64,000 bases of DNA from Streptomyces sp. ISL-98. Its GTDB lineage: Bacteria > Actinomycetota > Actinomycetes > Streptomycetales > Streptomycetaceae. Below are positions 45,332-55,452 of this stretch, in pieces. The notes under the pieces are model-generated. The model worked only from the letters and a program-made list of their open reading frames with translations, was not told the DNA's origin and searched no databases. The stretch covers positions 1 through 64,000 of the forward strand of contig NZ_JAGGPB010000050.1 in NCBI RefSeq assembly GCF_018614055.1, read 5' to 3'. Positions within the stretch are counted from its first letter, which is position 1, and each line of letters begins with the position of its first letter. A program made the translations under genes and the position numbers.

Positions 45332-46558
45332 CTACTCCTTGTCCCAGGTGACGGGCAGGCTGATCACGCCGTAGATGTTGGAGCAGTCGCGCAGCGGCAC
45401 TTCCTCGGGCGGCACCGCGAGGCGCAGGGTGGGGAAGCGGGCGAACAGCGCCGGGAAGGCGACGGTCATCTCGACGCGGGCGAGCTGCTGGCCGAGACAC
45501 TGGTGGGCGCCGTGGCCGAAGGCCAGGTGACCGGTGGCCTTGCGGTGGATGTCGAGCCGGTCGGGGTCGGGGAACTTGTGCGGGTCGCGGTTGGCGGCCT
45601 GCACGGAAATGGTCACCGTCTCGCCCGCCCTGATCAGCCGGCCCTCCACCTCGACGTCCTCGAGCGCCGATCGCGGAATCGGGTCGGCCACGGTGAGGTA
45701 GCGAAGCAGCTCCTCCACGGTCTGCTCGGCGAGGCCCGGGTCGGCGCGCAGGGCCTCGAGCTGGTCGGGGTTGCTCAGCAGGGCGAAGGTGCCGAGGCCG
45801 AGCATGTTGGCGGTGGTGTCGAGACCGGCGGCGAGCAGCAGCCCGCCGATTCCGGCCAGTTCCTCGTCGGTGAGGTCGGAGGTGGTCAGATCGCTGAGCA
45901 GGTCGTCGGTGGGCTCGGCGCGCTTGGCGAGGACCAGTTCGTTCAGGTACTGGAGCAGCGCCGTATAGGCCTCGCCCTTCGCCTCCGCATCCGCCGTCTG
46001 GTCGAAGATGGTCGCCACCTGGCTCTGGAAGCGCTCCCGGTCGGCGTACGGCACGCCGAGCAGCTCGCAGATCATGAGCGCGGGCACGGGCTGCGCGAAC
46101 GCCTCCACCAGGTCGGCCGTGGGCCCGGCCTGCTCCATGGCGTCCAGGCACTCGGTGGTTAACTGCGCTACTCGGTCGGCGAGTTGACGCATGCGGCGGA
46201 CGGTGAACTTACCGGTGAGCAGGCGCCGGTAGCGGGTGTGCTCGGGGGCGTCGAGGCCGATGATGTCGCCGGTCGGCGCCGGCGGCATCTCCTCCGGCAT
46301 GCCTGCCATCGGGAACGGCGGATGCATGAGTTCGTAGCGTGAGCTGAAGCGCGGGTCGGCCAGGATCGCGCGGGCCGCGGCATGGCCGGTGACCAGCCGG
46401 CCCACGTGTCCGTCGGCGTAACGCATGCGGCGCAGCGGCTTGTCGCTCAGCGCGGTGAGTTCGGCGGGCGGGTCGAAGGGGCAGCCGGTGCGCCGGTCGG
46501 TGGGGAGGGTGGGCGGCTCTTCGGCGGTGGTGTCGGCGGCCGTCGGGTCGTACGACAT
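45332..46558 (-). CDS. Cytochrome P450, TTA-containing
   Basis: 408 residues, typical soluble actinobacterial P450 (CYP105/107-like). I-helix LLLAAGLDTTANM, ExxR within EELLRYLT, and heme Cys in FGHGAHQCLGQQLARVE are intact. It should hydroxylate or epoxidise a small molecule, powered by the coupled ferredoxin. A TTA leucine codon at 46160-46162 makes it bldA-dependent, so the oxidation step may be restricted to late growth. It is not clearly tied to either flanking cluster: it faces away from the MocR gene and lies between it and the ABC exporter. Confidence 0.9.
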   Translation of the reverse strand: MSYDPTAADTTAEEPPTLPTDRRTGCPFDPPAELTALSDKPLRRMRYADGHVGRLVTGHAAARAILADPRFSSRYELMHPPFPMAGMPEEMPPAPTGDIIGLDAPEHTRYRRLLTGKFTVRRMRQLADRVAQLTTECLDAMEQAGPTADLVEAFAQPVPALMICELLGVPYADRERFQSQVATIFDQTADAEAKGEAYTALLQYLNELVLAKRAEPTDDLLSDLTTSDLTDEELAGIGGLLLAAGLDTTANMLGLGTFALLSNPDQLEALRADPGLAEQTVEELLRYLTVADPIPRSALEDVEVEGRLIRAGETVTISVQAANRDPHKFPDPDRLDIHRKATGHLAFGHGAHQCLGQQLARVEMTVAFPALFARFPTLRLAVPPEEVPLRDCSNIYGVISLPVTWDKE

Positions 46559-46624
46559 GGGGGTCCTCCTGCGATCGTCGGGCGGGGTGTGCTTGCCTGT
46601 CTCGCTGGGCTCAGCAGGTGATGG

Positions 46625-47442
46625 TCAGCGTGTGACGGTGCGGTTGAAGGTGGAGCGCGACCAGAGGTAGCCGACCAGGGCGAGCCCCGCGCACCAGGCG
46701 AGGGCGATCCAGCCGTCGTTGCCGATCGGGGTGCCGAGCAGGAGGCCGCGCAGGGTCTCGTTGATCGGGGTGAAGGGCTGGTACTCGGCGAACCAGCGCA
46801 GAACGGTCGGCATGGAGTCCGGGGTGACGACCGCGCTGCCGAGGAAGGGCAGGAAGGTCAGCGGCATCGGGGCGTTGGACGCGGCCTCGATGGTCTTGGC
46901 ACCCAGGCCCATCGCAGCGGTCACCCAGCTGAGCCCGAAGGCGAGGAAGAGGAGCAGGCCGATGGCGGCGATCCACTCGACGGGCGAGGCGTCGGGGCGG
47001 AAGCCCACCGCGAAGGAGGCTCCGATGATCAGGACGAGGATCGCCGCGGCCTGGATGACGCTGGCGAAGACATGGCCGGTGAGGATGGATCCGCGCGAGA
47101 TCGACATCGTACGGAAGCGGTTGACGATGCCTTCCGTCATGTCGGTGCAGACGGAGATGGCGGTCGTGATGGCGCCGGAGGTCACGGCCATCAGGATGAT
47201 GCCGGGCACCACGTAGTTGGTGTAGTCGCCGCGGCCGGTGCCCCCGATGCCCGTGCCGAGCGCGCCGCCGAAGACGTACACGAACAGCAGCAGCATCACG
47301 ATCGGCATCATGACGATCATGACCGTCATCGACGGGTAGCGCAGCATGTGCTTGAGGTTGCGGCGCAGCATCGTCATGGAGTCGCGCAGCGCGTACGAGC
47401 GGGTCGGCTTGGCGGGCTTGGCCGGGGAGAGGGTGACGGTGC

Positions 47443-47446
<4 letters not shown>
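46625..47446 (-). CDS. ABC-2 type permease (DrrB-like)
   Basis: 273 residues with six predicted membrane segments; ABC-2 motif near GIILMAVTSGAITTAISVCTDMTEGIVNRFRTMSISR. Overlaps the ATPase gene by four bases (ATGA). With it, forms a DrrAB-like exporter for antibiotics or other hydrophobic compounds. The gene order permease-after-ATPase on the minus strand is the usual one. Confidence 0.88.
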
Positions 47447-48444
<998 letters not shown>

Positions 48445-48577
48445 GGTGGGCGGGCCTTTCTGCAGGGAATCCGGGGACGGACGGAGGCGGCCAACCGGCC
48501 GTGGCGCTCAGGTGGCGCATGTCTGGCGCAATTCACGGGGTGCTGTGCCGTGCTTGCGTCTCTATGATGGTACATCT

Positions 48578-48608
48578 ATGGCGCCATTGCGAGCCGAAGT
48601 GGCGCCAT
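48578..48608. promoter_or_regulatory. Paired TGGCGCCA operator, ABC exporter promoter
   Basis: Two eight-base palindromes TGGCGCCA at 48579-48586 and 48600-48607, 21 bp centre to centre. The spacer TTGCGAGCCGAAG is nearly the same as in the copy at 51163-51192. It lies about 135-165 bases upstream of the ABC ATPase start. Probably a regulator-binding site. Confidence 0.7.
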
Positions 48609-48663
48609 TCTTTTCATTCATGCCGCGTTGCCCCGCCTGACCTGCGTAGATGTACGTCACGAG

Positions 48664-48706
48664 ATGGCGCCCCCGTACCGATCAGGAACCGGTACGGGGG
48701 CGCCAT
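48664..48706. terminator. Perfect 17-bp hairpin terminator
   Basis: Arms 48664-48680 and 48690-48706 are exactly complementary; both begin or end with ATGGCGCC/GGCGCCAT. Nine-base loop. Located 26 bases after the MMPL stop, so it ends that transcript. It may also be related in origin to the operator motif nearby. Confidence 0.75.
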
Positions 48707-48731
48707 CGTGGTGCCATCTTGCGGAGCCCAC

Positions 48732-50987
48732 TCAGCCGACGAGGGTGCTCTCCCGCCGCGAGTGCGGTGCGGAGTGCTCGTGCTGGTCGAGCGTCTCGCC
48801 CTCGACATCCACCCGGGGCAGGATCCGGTCCAGCCACTTCGGGAGCCACCAGGCGGACTCGCCGAGCAGGGCGAAGAGCGCGGGCACGATCGCCATGCGG
48901 ACGATGAAGGCGTCGAAGAGGACGGCGATCGCGAGGGCGAAGCCGATCATCTTGATGAAGTCGTTGTCCTCCACGATGAAGCCGGAGAAGACGCTCATCA
49001 TGATGACCGCGGCCGCGGCGACGACCCGGCCGCCGTGGCGGAAGCCGTCGACGACCGCTTCGGCCGGGCGTGCTCCGTGGACGTACGACTCACGCATCCG
49101 GCTGACCAGGAAGACCTCGTAGTCCATCGCGAGGCCGAAGACTACGCCGATCATGAAGATCGGCATCGTGCTCATGATCGGGCCGGTCTGCTCGATGCCG
49201 AGGACATCCGCGAACCAGCCCCACTGGAAGACCGCCACGACGGCGCCGAGCGCCGCGGCCACCGAGAGCAGGAACCCGAGGGCCGCCTTGAGCGGGACCA
49301 GGATGGAGCGGAAGACCACCATCAGGAGCAGGAAGGCGAGGCCCACGACCAGGCCCAGGTAGGGCAGGAGCGCGTCGTCCAGGGTCTGCGAGAAGTCGAT
49401 GAACATCGCCGTCTGGCCGGTCACCAGGATCTGGGACGCGTTGCTCCGCTCCAAGCCGTCGGCGGTGTCGCGGAGTTCGCGGACCAGCTCCTCGGTCTTC
49501 TTCTCGGTCGGGCCGGTCTTCGGGATGATGTTGATGATCGCGGTGTCGTCCGCCTTGTTGCCGATGGCGGGGGAGACCGAGGCCACGCCGGGGTTCCGGG
49601 CGAAGACCTTGCCCGCGGAGTCGGCCGCCTTCGTGGCGTCCTCGGCCTGCACGGTGATCATCAGGGGTCCGTTGAACCCGGGCCCGAAGGACTCCGACAG
49701 CATGTCGTACGCCTTGCGCTGGGTGGTCTTCGTCGACATCGAGCCCTCGCCGGGCTGCCCGAGTTCGAGGCTCGTGGCCGGTACGGCGACCGTGCCGAGG
49801 CCGACCACGCCGATGAGCAGGACGGCCACGGGGTGGCGCAGGACGTAACTGGCCCAGCGGGAGCCGAGGTTGGGCTTGTCCTTCTTGGTGAGCTTGGCCG
49901 CGCGCTTGGCGGCCTTGCGCTGCTTGCCCTCCGACAGCGGCTTGACGGCGTACTGCAGGCGCCCCTTGCGAGCCATCACCTTGACCGGCGCGAAGCCGAG
50001 CAGGGCGGGGACCAGGGTGATCGCGACGAGCACGGAGACCGCGACGGTGCCGGCCGCGGAGAGGCCCATCTTGGTGAGCATCGGGATGTTGACGACGGCC
50101 AGTCCGGCGAGGGCCACGATGACGGTCAGCCCCGCGAAGACGACCGCCGAACCCGCGGTGCCGACGGCCCGTCCTGCGGCCTCTTCGGGGCTGCGCCCCT
50201 CGGCGCGCTCGGCGCGGAAGCGGGAGACGATGAACAGGGCGTAGTCGATGCCGACCGCGAGGCCGATCATCATCGCGAGGGTCGCGGTGTTGCCGGACAG
50301 GCCGAGGGCGGAGCCGAGCGCGGTGATGCCGGAGATGCCGATGCCGACCCCGATCAGCGCGGTGATCAGCGGCATTCCGGCCGCGATCACCGAGCCGAAG
50401 GTCAGGACGAGGACGATTGCGGAGACCAGGATGCCGATCTGCTCGCCGGTGCCGCCCATCGTCTGGTCGATCTTCACAGCGTCACCGCCGGCCTCGACGG
50501 TCAGTCCCGCCTTGTCGGCCTTCGCGATGGCCGCGTCGAGCGCGTCGTGCGCCTTGTCGCCGACCTCCTTCGCGGAGACCTTGTACGTCACCACCGTGTA
50601 GGCGGTCGTACCGTCCTTGCTGATGCTGATCTCGGCGGTCTTGTAGGGGTCGGAGGCGCCCACCACCTGCGAGGAGGACGTGCCCAACGCGGCGACGAGG
50701 CGGCCGACTTCGGCCCGCTGCTCGGGGGCGGTGATCTTCTGGCCCCAGGGGGCCCGGACGACGACCCGGGCGCTGGCGCCGTCGGCGCTCGCGTCAGGGA
50801 ACTTCTCCGTCAGCAGGTCGAAGGCCTCCTGCGACTCGGTGCCCGGCATCGAGAACGTGTCGGCGGGCGGCGTCGGCGCGGAGGAGGCGGCAAAGCCCAC
50901 GCCGCCGAATATCAGCAGCCAGAGCAGTAGCGTCACCCCCCGGCGCCTGAAGGCGAGGCGGCCCAGTCTGGAAAGGAACGTAGCCAC
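48732..50987 (-). CDS. MMPL/RND-family exporter
   Basis: 751 residues from the GTG at 50987 with GGGAG ahead; upstream codons are not family-like. One N-terminal membrane helix, a periplasmic-type domain (about 45-185), five helices with the RND signature GIDYALFIVSRFRAERAEG, a second external domain (about 400-530) and a second five-helix set with AMDYEVFLVSRMRESY. This is the actinobacterial MmpL/ActII-3-like layout, used to export lipids or antibiotics by proton exchange. Its upstream region carries the same paired operator as the ABC exporter. Confidence 0.9.
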   Translation of the reverse strand: MATFLSRLGRLAFRRRGVTLLLWLLIFGGVGFAASSAPTPPADTFSMPGTESQEAFDLLTEKFPDASADGASARVVVRAPWGQKITAPEQRAEVGRLVAALGTSSSQVVGASDPYKTAEISISKDGTTAYTVVTYKVSAKEVGDKAHDALDAAIAKADKAGLTVEAGGDAVKIDQTMGGTGEQIGILVSAIVLVLTFGSVIAAGMPLITALIGVGIGISGITALGSALGLSGNTATLAMMIGLAVGIDYALFIVSRFRAERAEGRSPEEAAGRAVGTAGSAVVFAGLTVIVALAGLAVVNIPMLTKMGLSAAGTVAVSVLVAITLVPALLGFAPVKVMARKGRLQYAVKPLSEGKQRKAAKRAAKLTKKDKPNLGSRWASYVLRHPVAVLLIGVVGLGTVAVPATSLELGQPGEGSMSTKTTQRKAYDMLSESFGPGFNGPLMITVQAEDATKAADSAGKVFARNPGVASVSPAIGNKADDTAIINIIPKTGPTEKKTEELVRELRDTADGLERSNASQILVTGQTAMFIDFSQTLDDALLPYLGLVVGLAFLLLMVVFRSILVPLKAALGFLLSVAAALGAVVAVFQWGWFADVLGIEQTGPIMSTMPIFMIGVVFGLAMDYEVFLVSRMRESYVHGARPAEAVVDGFRHGGRVVAAAAVIMMSVFSGFIVEDNDFIKMIGFALAIAVLFDAFIVRMAIVPALFALLGESAWWLPKWLDRILPRVDVEGETLDQHEHSAPHSRRESTLVG

Positions 50988-51057
50988 GGTGGGACTCCCG
51001 TTGGGTCGGTCGTGTGGTCGTTTGAGTGGTCGGTGATCGGCATCCGGGCAGCACGGA

Positions 51058-51067
51058 ATGGCGCCAT
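51058..51067. promoter_or_regulatory. Single ATGGCGCCAT palindrome, MMPL upstream
   Basis: One copy of the ten-base palindrome, about 75 bases upstream of the MMPL start, with a decayed half (GGCGCATGG) after it. Likely an auxiliary copy of the operator motif. Confidence 0.5.
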
Positions 51068-51162
51068 GGCGGCGCATGGGTTGTGTCTGGCTGGGTGCAC
51101 GAGTGGTGCTGGAAAGCGCGCGGGGAACGGTCAATCCCCGCGTTGCCATCATGGCATAAGTG

Positions 51163-51192
51163 TGGCGCCATTTGCGAGCCAAAGTGGCGCCA
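51163..51192. promoter_or_regulatory. Paired TGGCGCCA operator, MMPL promoter
   Basis: TGGCGCCA at 51163-51170 and 51185-51192, 22 bp centre to centre; spacer TTTGCGAGCCAAAG. Highly similar in motif and spacer to 48578-48608. About 175-205 bases upstream of the MMPL start. Confidence 0.7.
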
Positions 51193-51925
51193 TGACTTCG
51201 GCCGGGGGCCGTCAGGGGCGGCGGCGGCTGCAGGGCGAAGCTCAGCAGGCGCGCGGCATCCCGGAGGGCAACCGGATCCGTACGGCGCTGCTCGCGGCGG
51301 TCAGCCACGACCTGCGCACGCCCCTCGCCGGCATCAGGTCTGCGTCACGTCCCTGCGCTCGGAGGGCGTGCACCGGTCGGACGAGGATCGGGCGGAGCTC
51401 CTGGAAGGCATCGAGGACGGCGGACTGCCTGGGCCACCTGGTCGGCAACCTCCTCGACGTGTCCCGCCTGCAGGCCGGCACGGTCGCCCCGCTCATCCGC
51501 GAGGTCGACCTCGACGAGGTGGTCCCGGCGGCGCTCGGCGGCGTACCGCTGGAGAGCGTCGAACTGGACATCCCGAGAACCTGCCATGGTCACGGTCGAC
51601 AAGGGCCTGTTGGAGCGGGTCGTCGCCAACGTCGTGGGGAACGCGGTGAAGTACAGCCCCAACGCCGAGCCCGTGCCGGTCGCAGCCGGCACCCTCGGCG
51701 AGCGAGTCGAGGTCCGTGTCGTCGTGTCGTCGACCGCGGCCCCGGCGTCCCGGACGATGCCAAGGACGCATCTTCGAGCCCTTCCAGCGCTACGGCGACG
51801 CCTCACGCGGGGCGGGCGTGGGTCTCGGCTTGGCAGTCGCCCGCGGGTTCACGGAGTCGATGGGCGGGACGCTGAGCGCGGAGGACACACCTGGGGGCGG
51901 CCTCACCCATGGTGCTCACGCCGCG
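51193..51925 (+). pseudogene. Degraded KdpD-like sensor kinase
   Basis: A broken kinase core readable only by switching frames at least five times. In order: AVSHDLRTPLAGI (H box), SLRSEGVHRSDEDRAELL in another frame, GHLVGNLLDVSRLQAG, ERVVANVVGNAVKYSP (N box), RGPGVPD (G1), RIFEPFQRYGDASRGAG (F box) and GVGLGLAVARGF (G2). The order and spacing match the C-terminal kinase domain of KdpD, while the N-terminal sensor part is missing. It is clearly non-functional and on the opposite strand to its neighbours, so it is a remnant of an earlier gene. Confidence 0.8.
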
Positions 51926-51985
51926 GGCGGGGCAGGCCCTTTTGGAGCGGTGAGCGGCTCGGGTCCTCTGGGGCCGGTGAGCGGC

Positions 51986-52822
51986 TCAGGCCCGGCGGAT
52001 CACGATGTCGCCGGCGCTGGTCCGGCCCCGAACCTCGACCGTCTCCTCGGACGCCTGGGGCCCCTCTGCCGCCCCGAGCTCATTACGTACACGCCCCGCC
52101 TTGGACCGCACATCCAGCCAGGCCGCAGACCCCTCGGCGATCCCGATCTCGAGCGCCCCGGCCGAGGTCTCCAGGCTGATCTGCCCACGCACCACCTCGG
52201 CGAGCCGAATCGCGCCGCTCGCGGACTTGGCCGTGACGGAGGAGCCCGCGTGCTGGACGCTGATGGGCCCGTTGGACGAGCGCACCGTCAGCTCCCCGCG
52301 GATCTCCCCGATCGCGGTCTCGCCGTTGAGGTTCTTGATGGTGGCCGTGGAGTCGGCCCGGCCGACCCGTACCCGCCCCGACCCCTGGATCTCGACCTCG
52401 CCCGTCGCACGGTCCACGAGGATGTCCCCGTGCGGGGTCTTCAGCTGTACGGCCGCGGCCTCTTCCAGCTGGATGTCACCGGTGGACGTCGTCAGGTGGC
52501 AGTTCCCGAACCGGCCCTCGGCGATGAAGTCGCCGAGACCCGTCTTGCCGGTCAGGTCCGAGCCCGTGGGCAGCTCGACGGTCACATCGACCGAGCCGAT
52601 CTTGCCGAAGGGCGAGCGATTCTTGGGGCCCTTGACCACGAGCTCCCCGCCCGCGCAGGTGACCTTGGTGTCCTCGGCGGCCTGTACGTCCTGCTTGTTG
52701 CCGGGGTCGCTCGGCGTCACCTCGACCACGGTGTCGGTGCGCTTGCCCGCGATGATCCGGATCCGCCCGAAATCGAGTTCAAGGGTGGCGGAGAGGGGCT
52801 CGGGGGTGTCGAAAGTAGGCAT
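51986..52822 (-). CDS. DUF4097 beta-helix-like protein
   Basis: 278 residues with the repeating short beta-strand pattern of DUF4097 adhesin-like proteins (units such as GDFIAEGRFGNCHLTTSTGDI, GDILVDRATGEVEIQGSGRV, GAIRLAEVVRGQISLETSAGAL). No signal peptide or membrane segment. Such proteins are common in Streptomyces next to HicB/RHH-type regulators and are of unknown function. It is 69 bases downstream of the RHH regulator and should be in one operon with it. Confidence 0.8.
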   Translation of the reverse strand: MPTFDTPEPLSATLELDFGRIRIIAGKRTDTVVEVTPSDPGNKQDVQAAEDTKVTCAGGELVVKGPKNRSPFGKIGSVDVTVELPTGSDLTGKTGLGDFIAEGRFGNCHLTTSTGDIQLEEAAAVQLKTPHGDILVDRATGEVEIQGSGRVRVGRADSTATIKNLNGETAIGEIRGELTVRSSNGPISVQHAGSSVTAKSASGAIRLAEVVRGQISLETSAGALEIGIAEGSAAWLDVRSKAGRVRNELGAAEGPQASEETVEVRGRTSAGDIVIRRA

Positions 52823-52891
52823 GGCTGAGCCGTCCTTTGGCTGTTGTGTGTTGGTTGCTTGGTTGGGAGTACGTGAGCGGTGCGGGGTGGG

Positions 52892-53428
52892 CTAGCGCAC
52901 CCAGCCGGTGAATCCCTGCCCGGCCGCGTGCGACCGGCTCGAGCCGGGTGAGCCGCTCTTGCCGCGAGCCGCCGTGGGTTCCAGGGCGGCGGCGACGGCC
53001 CTGACCAGCCAGGCGTTGACCGAGAGCCCTTCGCGGCTCGCGGCCTCCTCGACCCGGACCTTGAGCTGGGCGGGCGGGCGGAAGTTGATGCGCGAGGTGG
53101 CGCCGTCCTCGAAGTCCACCGGGGCCGGCGGTGTGGGCGCCGCCGGCGGCGCCGGGGCGTCGCCCTCGCCGAAGGTGTCCGGGGTGGGCGGGGCCGTGAC
53201 CACGAACTCGGGGTCGAGCCCGCGCAGTCGTACGTCGACCGAGCCTGGGGCCAGGTCGCGGGTGACCTCGTCCATCGCGTCGGACAGGGCGTTCAGCAGG
53301 GTGAGCCGGGCGGCCGACTCGAGCTGGGCGGTGAGCCGCTCGGCCAGGGCACGGGCTTCGTCTCCACCGGCTTCGGCGGCGACGCCGAGTTCGTGCCGGA
53401 GGTTGTCGACGTAGGGAGTGAGGTCCAT
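52892..53428 (-). CDS. Ribbon-helix-helix (HicB/Arc-like) regulator
   Basis: 178 residues. The N-terminal helical part (1-60) may be a dimerisation or sensor domain; a Pro/Ala linker (80-108) leads to an RHH fold at about 111-150: strand TSRINFRPPAQ, helix LKVRVEEAASREG and helix SVNAWLVRAVAAALE. The Ser/Arg/Asn strand is the usual DNA-reading element. An exceptionally long inverted repeat with two TGGCGCCA cores sits 25-45 bases upstream of its start, so it probably represses itself. The same cores occur at the ABC and MMPL promoters. Confidence 0.8.
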   Translation of the reverse strand: MDLTPYVDNLRHELGVAAEAGGDEARALAERLTAQLESAARLTLLNALSDAMDEVTRDLAPGSVDVRLRGLDPEFVVTAPPTPDTFGEGDAPAPPAAPTPPAPVDFEDGATSRINFRPPAQLKVRVEEAASREGLSVNAWLVRAVAAALEPTAARGKSGSPGSSRSHAAGQGFTGWVR

Positions 53429-53440
53429 AGCGCAATCATG

Positions 53441-53486
53441 GCACCATCATGGCGCCATGGCAAGTCGCATGGCGCCATGATGGTGC
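53441..53486. promoter_or_regulatory. 19-bp inverted repeat with two TGGCGCCA cores
   Basis: Perfect arms 53441-53459 and 53468-53486 (starting GCACCATCATGGCGCCATG) with an eight-base centre. Each arm holds an ATGGCGCCAT palindrome, 20 bp centre to centre. Immediately upstream of the RHH gene. Best candidate operator for that regulator. Confidence 0.78.
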
Positions 53487-53666
53487 AGGGGTCAGAATCC
53501 AGCCCCTGGGGGTCCCCCCTGGACGTAGTCCTTGGGGGAGTTTGAGGAGCGGGGTCCGGGGCGCAGCGACATCAGCGGCTGCGCCGCGGGCCCGTGTCCT
53601 CACGCCTGCGGGGCAATCTCCGAGATCTTCATCGAACGTGATCGGCTCCGACCGTAAAGATCAAGC
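53487..53666. other. Gene-free region with degraded intergenic element
   Basis: Contains the C/G-run sequence and GGGGGAGTTTGAGGAGC, a decayed relative of the palindrome at 10028-10075. No gene seen. Confidence 0.4.
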
Positions 53667-54347
53667 TCAGCGCACGGAACGGCCCCGTGGCGCGGCGATC
53701 AGCGACAGAGCCATCGCCTTGTTCACGGCGTCGATCCTGGAGACCGCGCCCAACTTGTCGAAGATATTGCGCAGGTGGCGCTTGACCGTGCCCTCGGTGA
53801 TGCCCAGCCTGACCGCGATCTGCCGGTTGCTCAGCGCCTCCGAGACGCAGACCAGCACCTCGCGCTCGCGCGGCGACACCGCCCCGGACGAGTGCTCCCG
53901 GCCCCGCTCCACGCCCCCGGTGAAGCTCTGCCGGGAAACGGAGATGGTGACCTGCTGGTCGTCCTGGGCGGCATTGCGGATGGCTGACAGGAGCGCCTCG
54001 CGCGGCACGCTCTTGTGCAGAAAACCGCGCGCCCCCAGTTGGAGCAACTCCTGGACCAGGGGCGGGTCGTCGAACATCGACAGGATGATCACGCGCAGGT
54101 CGGGGAAGTGCTCCAGCAGCCTGCGGACCGTCGTCTTGGGATGGTTGTGCGGCATCTCGACATCGAGAAGCACCACATGCGGCCGGTTCTTCTCGACGAG
54201 TGCGAGGAGGTCACGGCCGCTGCTCGCCTCCGCGACCACCTCGAAGTCGTCCTCGGCCCGCAGCAGTTCGCACAGCGCCGTACGCAACAGTGTGTGGTCG
54301 TCCGCGGCGAGTATGCGGATCGTTTCAGGACCCGGATTCAGTGTCAC
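53667..54347 (-). CDS. Two-component response regulator, NarL/LuxR family
   Basis: 226 residues. Receiver domain: acidic pair AADDH near 15-17, phospho-acceptor Asp62 in VVLLDVEMP, Lys in FLHKSVP. LuxR-type helix-turn-helix at about 157-215 (SPREREVLVCVSEALSNRQIAVRLGITEGTVKRHLRNIF). The stop of the histidine kinase overlaps its start, giving a coupled pair. It is a plausible activator of the nearby synthase set, but no target site was recognised. Confidence 0.9.
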   Translation of the reverse strand: MTLNPGPETIRILAADDHTLLRTALCELLRAEDDFEVVAEASSGRDLLALVEKNRPHVVLLDVEMPHNHPKTTVRRLLEHFPDLRVIILSMFDDPPLVQELLQLGARGFLHKSVPREALLSAIRNAAQDDQQVTISVSRQSFTGGVERGREHSSGAVSPREREVLVCVSEALSNRQIAVRLGITEGTVKRHLRNIFDKLGAVSRIDAVNKAMALSLIAAPRGRSVR

Positions 54348-55452
54348 CTGAGTGCTCCGACAGTGGGATGGAGACCGTGACGCGGGTACCGCCGGCCCTG
54401 GGATTGCTGGAGATCAGGATGGTTCCGCCGAGGAGTTCGACCCGCTCGGTGGCCGACGCGATGCCGTTGGCAAGGCCGGCGTCCCCGACCGCCGCGAGGT
54501 CGAAGCCGCATCCGTCGTCCTCGATCAGCGCGTGCACGCCGAACGGCGCGATGTCGACGACCGCGAGGACCTGCTGCGCGTCTGCGTGGGCGAGTGCGTT
54601 GCGCAGGCACTCCCGTACCACGAGGAAGATCTCGTCGAGCACCTGCTGCGGGGCCCACTCCTCACTGCCGTTGACCTGGACGCGCACCTCGGGATGGGTG
54701 ATCGCCATGGACTCCAGGAAGGCGGTGAAGGCACCTTGCAGCGTGCCCTCGCTCTCCGATCTGCGCAGCTGTCCGACGAGATCGCGGATGATGCCGAGCG
54801 ATTCGGTAAGGGTCGCCTTGACGGCGGCGATGCGGGCTTCGGTGTGCTCGGGCCGCTTGTCCCTGTCGATCTCGTACAGCTCCAACTGCCGCAGCGCGAG
54901 ACTGACGTTGTTGCCGAGATGGTCGTGGATCTCGCGGGCGAGCTGCCGGTGTCCGGCCGCATTCACCTCTCGTACGGTATTGAGCAGGTAGATGTCGTGG
55001 CCGAGAGCCCCGGCCTCCAGCCGCTCGCCGATGCCCATTTGCAGGGACCGGACCGCCGCACCGAACCGCCCGAGGTCACCGGGACTGTCCGCGACGGCCT
55101 CGGCCAGTGCGTCAAAGGCGAGTTCGAAGAGGATGACGCCCGCGCGGATGGAATGGACGCCGTAAATACCCTGGGTGGCGCGTTCCATCCCCAGTCCCTG
55201 CACCTGCTGGATCAGGGAACCGCGAACCTGCGCCTTGTCGTGCAGAAGGCTGTCCGCGCAGTCCGTGATGATCCGCTCGGCCTGCAGCGCACAGCCTTTC
55301 CAAGCGCCCTCGTCGGTCACCAGCGGGCTCTTGATCTGCTCCAGCCGGAGCCGGTACTGCTTCAGCAATTGTGGTTTACGGCTCAAGAACTTTTCGGCCG
55401 TCGACGCTGTCGGTCCGAACGTTGCATCCGTGGCATCTATTTGTTGTGTCAT
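54325..55452 (-). CDS. Soluble sensor histidine kinase, NreB/DegS-like
   Basis: 375 residues without membrane segments. An N-terminal helical sensor region (1-160), then the HisKA_3 phospho-acceptor His176 in LAREIHDHLGNNVSLALRQL, and an HATPase domain with LVVRECLRNALAHADA (N box) and EDDGCGFDL (G1). It is coupled to the response regulator (overlap of 23 bases). It presumably senses a cytoplasmic signal, with no clue to its nature. Confidence 0.88.
   Translation of the reverse strand: MTQQIDATDATFGPTASTAEKFLSRKPQLLKQYRLRLEQIKSPLVTDEGAWKGCALQAERIITDCADSLLHDKAQVRGSLIQQVQGLGMERATQGIYGVHSIRAGVILFELAFDALAEAVADSPGDLGRFGAAVRSLQMGIGERLEAGALGHDIYLLNTVREVNAAGHRQLAREIHDHLGNNVSLALRQLELYEIDRDKRPEHTEARIAAVKATLTESLGIIRDLVGQLRRSESEGTLQGAFTAFLESMAITHPEVRVQVNGSEEWAPQQVLDEIFLVVRECLRNALAHADAQQVLAVVDIAPFGVHALIEDDGCGFDLAAVGDAGLANGIASATERVELLGGTILISSNPRAGGTRVTVSIPLSEHSGDTESGS

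Larger units (their letters stand above)
48445..48731. promoter_or_regulatory. Intergenic region with operator pair and hairpin
   Basis: 287 bases between the MMPL stop and the ABC ATPase start (same strand). It contains the MMPL terminator (48664-48706), the paired operator (48578-48608) and presumably the ABC promoter. GGTACAT/ATGTAC-like segments (48569-48575 and 48652-48657) are also present. Confidence 0.5.

Noticed and set aside
48501..50930. Plus-strand frame of 809 residues opposite MMPL
   Set aside because: Shadow frame rich in Asp, His, Arg and Gly; MMPL on the minus strand is complete.
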